From Deltaproteobacteria bacterium (GTDB taxonomy: Bacteria > Myxococcota_A > Polyangia > HGW-17 > SLPX01): a stretch of DNA of 44,980 nt. Each line of letters opens with the position of its first letter. The first letter of the stretch is position 1. Location: NCBI GenBank assembly GCA_021162935.1, contig JAGGXR010000149.1, positions 1 to 44,980 on the forward strand, given 5' to 3'. A program made the translations under genes and the position numbers. The notes below the pieces were generated by a model. The model saw only the letters and a program-made list of their open reading frames with translations, was not told the DNA's origin and searched no databases. Shown piece by piece: positions 43,101 through 44,980 of the stretch.

Positions 43101-43378
43101 ATCTTGTCCTCGACGCTCTTATCCGAAGAAAGGAAAATAAAAGGAAGATCCCTCCACTCCGGCTTCTCCTTCAATCGGCGGCAAAAACCGAACCCATCCA
43201 TCGGCTCCATCTTGGTGTCCGAGACGATAAGGTCCGGAGGCGCCATGGCCACCTTCTCCAGGGCATCCGCGCCGTTCGTCGCGGTCGTGACCACGTACCC
43301 CGCCTTCTTGAGGCTCACCTCCAGGACACGAAGGCTCTGATGATCTTGGTCAACCAAGAGGAGATTCTTCTTTGCCAC
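40121..43378 (-). CDS. Response regulator with DUF4388, long linker, membrane helix and TPR tail
   Basis: 1085 residues from a GTG at 43378; no in-frame ATG lies upstream. Residues 1-125 are a receiver domain with phospho-acceptor Asp54 ([14 protein letters not shown]) and conserved Lys in LTKPIYIKE. Residues about 138-240 form a DUF4388/PATAN-like domain ([20 protein letters not shown]). A roughly 480-residue low-complexity, Ala/Glu/Ser/Gly-rich linker follows, then one membrane helix (about 833-856, [20 protein letters not shown]). A Pro/Ala-rich stretch and a C-terminal TPR-like domain ([20 protein letters not shown]) end the protein. Receiver and TPR parts would lie on opposite sides of the inner membrane, an unusual arrangement for a response regulator. 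It is the first gene of a leftward series with tsaD and rsmA. Confidence 0.9.
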   Translation of the reverse strand: MAKKNLLLVDQDHQSLRVLEVSLKKAGYVVTTATNGADALEKVAMAPPDLIVSDTKMEPMDGFGFCRRLKEKPEWRDLPFIFLSSDKSVEDKIKGLELGVEDYLTKPIYIKEIITRVKILLQRKDRETLEQRDSRTRFEGSLSDMTVVDLIQTIEIGRKTGAIQFQGDAGYRGAIYFRNGKVIDAELARLQAQHAVFRLLTWSDGRFQVEFRPIHRKDAVSLSTQALLMEGMRRVDEWGRMLEQLPPLDAVFEVDYRELADRLSEIPDEINSVLKLFDGRRSLMRVVDDCEFDDIEALNIISKLYFEGLIYDVSQTRPVDGPSMEGPALNGWLDESSSGEAAKASDSDTKGSSGRRRRNTKRGIGAAKGAVDGDLEASAVIDPALSPRTPEAAFGAGTGDALPAPADPARETMFEDVSDRPSVGKNREAAEGAAGEIRGASSAVDGAPESAEANISNSQAAQREGVAAHTAAGALDPHAARNEAPKAPVAGVGESAGVEERQTESADGGEADGHALGRIPLQKVPVKSVKKVPPDDFAQSSWGKEGLRNTQPEQDSWRDDTAPGTPTVVRASQNHPEASSEKDEGKEPLLSVPPLVLPPGKADVGRSGSGPVDGDVAPPGAGIVAGALEGEALSERHAGPSSKVLIDSGLAAEVDNLHASASGELQQPTGAQGGAMLASGAVVVSREILDADAPISGSDHGIADASGDERSAAVGAADESAGSASVSVLVDDEAFSAEVNVEDLVHHDDGPRQAAAQQTSRSEGSSGVPATQASEDPGPEEAAAGRMNDTNVSPSQTGHPGREGTEASFFSGAESEENLDDFSDLEDVDRRPRGAGYYVGLGVVVLVIFGLAGFYAYTRLDAYYRTPDKNVYGDTPRVENSQDLPSGAALRASAQPTAPAMSPQGPRPAPASLEPAAMAGAPRQGGPPSAADTAPSRPGSPVQPARASNGMAAPGVASSGRQAPSGQVPKALIEAARKLMSNHRYHQAAQKLEATGVTTGETAHLLARCYEKMAESALDRSALDKVLAYSEKAIALEPKMPSPWFFVGYVLHRLHKPAEAGAKFQRYLQLCPKCRYSTWARKYQH

Positions 43379-44109
43379 GGCTTGCCATGCCTATTCTGCG
43401 AGGTCGCCGGAGCAGCCTCGCTGCTTGTCGAAAATGGACTCTTGCCGATCGAAACCAGCCGGGGCTAGTATAGTAGCCGACGGTGCGGTCAAGATCAAGG
43501 GTCGTAACGAGCAGCCGCGGCCAAAGGAAAGCGCGGACCCGAGAGGCCTCTTCGCCTCGGAAGGGACTCGTCATCCATGCTGGCCAGCAAGGAAGGACAT
43601 GCCATCCAAGCCGGATAGGATTGGACCGCGATCGGCGGCCACGGACCTTCGCGGGGGACGGACGGTCAAAGCGACGCATCACTCCCCCTGCTGGCCACGA
43701 CCGGGTCAAGCGGCACAGGATTCCGAAGGAGGCGGGCGTCCGGTTCATCGCGCCAGGCTGGCCCGCATGAGGCGGTTTCGACTTTTCCGGAGCGCCTGGC
43801 GTACCAACGAAGGCCGCAGGAAGGGTCTTGGGCACCGATCGAAAGCGCCCAGGAAACGCGGATGCTCCAGTCACGAACGCCGTAACAGGTTGATTTCGCT
43901 AAACATTCACAAAACAACACCGACAAAAGGCATCGCGCCAAGCGCGAAGAAAGACAAACGCCACCGACCGCGCCAGGCCCCCTTCGCATCCGCTTGGACG
44001 ACGGAGGCGCCGCCAGGAGGCTGTCGTCGTTTCTGGAAACGGGAAGGACGCTGCAGTCGTCGCGATTCCCCTGGTAGCCAAAGACGAACCCAAAAGACCG
44101 TCAAGGAGC
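43379..44109. other. 730-bp divergent intergenic region without a recognisable gene
   Basis: Open frames on both strands here are Arg/Pro/Ser-rich and have no family features. The minus-strand promoter of the response regulator may include TATACT (43466-43471), with no well-spaced -35. An 8-bp inverted repeat CGCCAGGC/GCCTGGCG (43751-43758 and 43794-43801) and a CCGAG/CTCGG-type hairpin near 43541-43560 hint at RNA or DNA structure. No SRP RNA, RNase P, tmRNA, tRNA or DnaA-box cluster was recognised. mnmG, often found next to rsmG, is absent here. Confidence 0.5.
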
Positions 44110-44118
44110 ATGCAGCAA

Positions 44119-44760
44119 ATGGATGAAGAACCAGCACTCTGGCAAAGACTATGGGCGTATGCTGAGACGCAGGACCTGCACCTGGACGCGACCGGGCAAT
44201 CCAAAATTCAGACGTATAGCAGGACGCTCCTTCGATTTCGAAACGCCGTGAGCCTCGTTCGCTTTGAAGGTCTTGAGGAACTCCTGTTCCGCCATGTAGC
44301 CGATAGCCTCGCCTGGGCGGCCCAGGTGGGCCACGGGGCGAGCGTGGTGGACGTGGGAACCGGGGCAGGTCTTCCAGGACTCGTGGCTGGGGCTGCAAGA
44401 CCGGACCTGACGGTGGATCTGGTCGAACCTCGCGAACGGCGGGTCGCCTTTCTCAGGGAAGCCGTTCGGGCCATGCAGGTCCAGAATGTACGCGTCCTTC
44501 AGTTCCGCGTGGAAGGGCTGAATCGCCAAGAGCAATATGACGAGGCGGTGAGCCGCGCCACTTTTGCCCCAAATGCCTGGAAAAGATTGGGCCAGGGTCT
44601 CATCCGCGGCCAGGGTGTCCTTTGGGCCATGCTGAGTCGCGATCAGGCGGATCGACTGGTTGCCGAAGACGCCGCCCTACCCGAAGAATTTGTTCATTAC
44701 GTTCTACCGGACGACAGGAGACGGAGCCTCTGGAAAATCGGGCATCCGCACAAAGCTTAG
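44119..44760 (+). CDS. rsmG: 16S rRNA (guanine527-N7)-methyltransferase
   Basis: 213 residues from ATG 44119. An earlier in-frame ATG at 44110 lies only one base after the AAGGAG box (44103-44108), so the second ATG, 10 bases away, fits better. RsmG (GidB) adds m7G at position 527 of 16S rRNA; its loss gives low-level streptomycin resistance in several bacteria. Motifs: FRNAVSLVRFEGLEELLFRH, the SAM loop VVDVGTGAGLPGLV, LVEPRERRVAFLREAV and the SRATFAPNAW segment. rsmG commonly sits just before parA-parB near the origin, which agrees with the parS sites immediately downstream. Confidence 0.95.
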   Translation: MDEEPALWQRLWAYAETQDLHLDATGQSKIQTYSRTLLRFRNAVSLVRFEGLEELLFRHVADSLAWAAQVGHGASVVDVGTGAGLPGLVAGAARPDLTVDLVEPRERRVAFLREAVRAMQVQNVRVLQFRVEGLNRQEQYDEAVSRATFAPNAWKRLGQGLIRGQGVLWAMLSRDQADRLVAEDAALPEEFVHYVLPDDRRRSLWKIGHPHKA

Positions 44761-44762
44761 AA

Positions 44763-44780
44763 ATGTTTCACGTGAAACAT
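44763..44780. promoter_or_regulatory. parS centromere site 1
   Basis: ATGTTTCACGTGAAACAT is a perfect 18-bp palindrome containing the 16-bp bacterial parS consensus TGTTTCACGTGAAACA, to which ParB binds to nucleate chromosome partition complexes. It begins 2 bp after the rsmG stop codon. Its presence marks the origin-proximal domain. Confidence 0.96.
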
Positions 44781-44812
44781 CGTGATCCCCTGCGCCCCAA
44801 CTCAGATCCACA

Positions 44813-44830
44813 ATGTTTCACGTGAAACAT
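44813..44830. promoter_or_regulatory. parS centromere site 2
   Basis: A second perfect ATGTTTCACGTGAAACAT, exactly 50 bp downstream of the first. Together they probably form a nucleation pair for ParB. They lie between rsmG and the next gene, the common place for parS upstream of parA-parB. Confidence 0.96.
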
Positions 44831-44918
44831 CCGCATCACAACACCACCCTTGACAACCCCCCCCCTATCCCTAAACCTACAACTACAACACCAACGCCAA
44901 CAGCAAGGACACCTTACC

Positions 44919-44980
44919 ATGCCGGTTCCCACCAACCCAACAACCCAACAAAGACCAAACCCCACAGCCCTCTCCTCCCC
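44919..44980 (+). CDS. Possible start of the next gene (perhaps parA), cut by window edge
   Basis: ATG 44919 follows an AAGGAC box by 8 bases and opens a frame to the window end encoding MPVPTNPTTQQRPNPTALSS, a Pro/Thr/Asn/Gln-rich start. Position after rsmG and two parS sites suggests parA (soj), whose N-terminal extensions can be disordered, but no ParA domain is visible in the 20 codons present. A TTGACA (44850-44855) upstream could be its -35 box; the -10 is unclear. Confidence 0.35.
   Translation, partial: MPVPTNPTTQQRPNPTALSS

Noticed and set aside
43425-44126. 233-codon plus-strand frame upstream of rsmG
   Set aside because: Arg/Pro/Ser-rich throughout, no hydrophobic core pattern or domain, and it overlaps the rsmG ribosome-binding site and start in another frame.

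Overview
The window comes from the chromosome of a GC-rich Gram-negative bacterium, most likely a myxobacterium-like deltaproteobacterium (Myxococcota or relatives). This is inferred from gene content: eukaryote-like Ser/Thr kinases (one with the HRDISPHN catalytic loop), a DUF4388 response regulator, an FHA-GAF-sigma54 activator, several large lipoproteins, a DUF2505 protein and a lysine-rich histone-like protein. The right edge is probably close to the replication origin, because rsmG is followed by two perfect parS sites 50 bp apart. No tRNA, rRNA, insertion sequence, prophage or CRISPR array was seen.

Layout. 1-2.6 kb: tail of a histone-like protein, then a leftward pair (NFACT/RqcH-like protein and a DUF72-like protein) and a small rightward ORF. 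2.5-4.4 kb: leftward XRE-cupin regulator coupled to a lipoprotein. 4.6-7.3 kb: transaldolase, a PQQ-like beta-propeller protein and trmB. 7.4-11.7 kb: Ser/Thr kinase, hexapeptide acyltransferase and DUF2723 membrane transferase joined by 4-nt stop/start overlaps, converging on a UbiA-type prenyltransferase. 12.8-17.7 kb: a tightly packed five-gene operon with HxsD, a second 69-residue HxsD-like protein, the radical SAM maturase HxsB, a secreted or anchored PEGA-like protein and a membrane gluzincin peptidase. 17.7-19.7 kb: an isolated type III secretion stator/ATPase pair (SctL, SctN). 20.0-25.6 kb: HEAT-like lipoprotein, FHA-GAF-sigma54 activator and a second lipoprotein sharing a CxxDxxCY motif with the first. 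25.7-27.5 kb: guaA (leftward). 27.8-31.0 kb: a zinc-ribbon/kinase/ATPase/TPR signalling protein. 31.0-35.1 kb: nucleoside salvage genes deoB, deoA and a CNT transporter. 35.3-37.5 kb: rplM, rpsI, a DUF2505 protein and rnhB. 37.5-43.4 kb: a leftward series with a DUF4388/TPR response regulator, tsaD, a 60-codon ORF, rsmA and a frameshifted DUF2085 gene. 43.4-44.1 kb: no recognisable gene. 44.1-45.0 kb: rsmG, two parS sites and the possible start of the next gene (perhaps parA).

The best candidate for an undescribed system is the 12,766-17,684 operon. HxsB and HxsD normally act with HxsC on an HxsA protein carrying His-Xaa-Ser repeats. Here no hxsC or hxsA is visible. Instead there are two HxsD-like proteins of different size, and the maturase gene overlaps a secreted-protein gene that in turn overlaps a membrane metallopeptidase gene. 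This suggests a variant peptide or protein maturation system linked to the cell envelope. Other points worth checking are a 60-codon ORF fitted by ATGA overlaps at both ends between tsaD and rsmA, the frameshift in the DUF2085 gene, the lone SctL-SctN pair, the shared Cys motif of the two lipoproteins, and paired repeats upstream of guaA.
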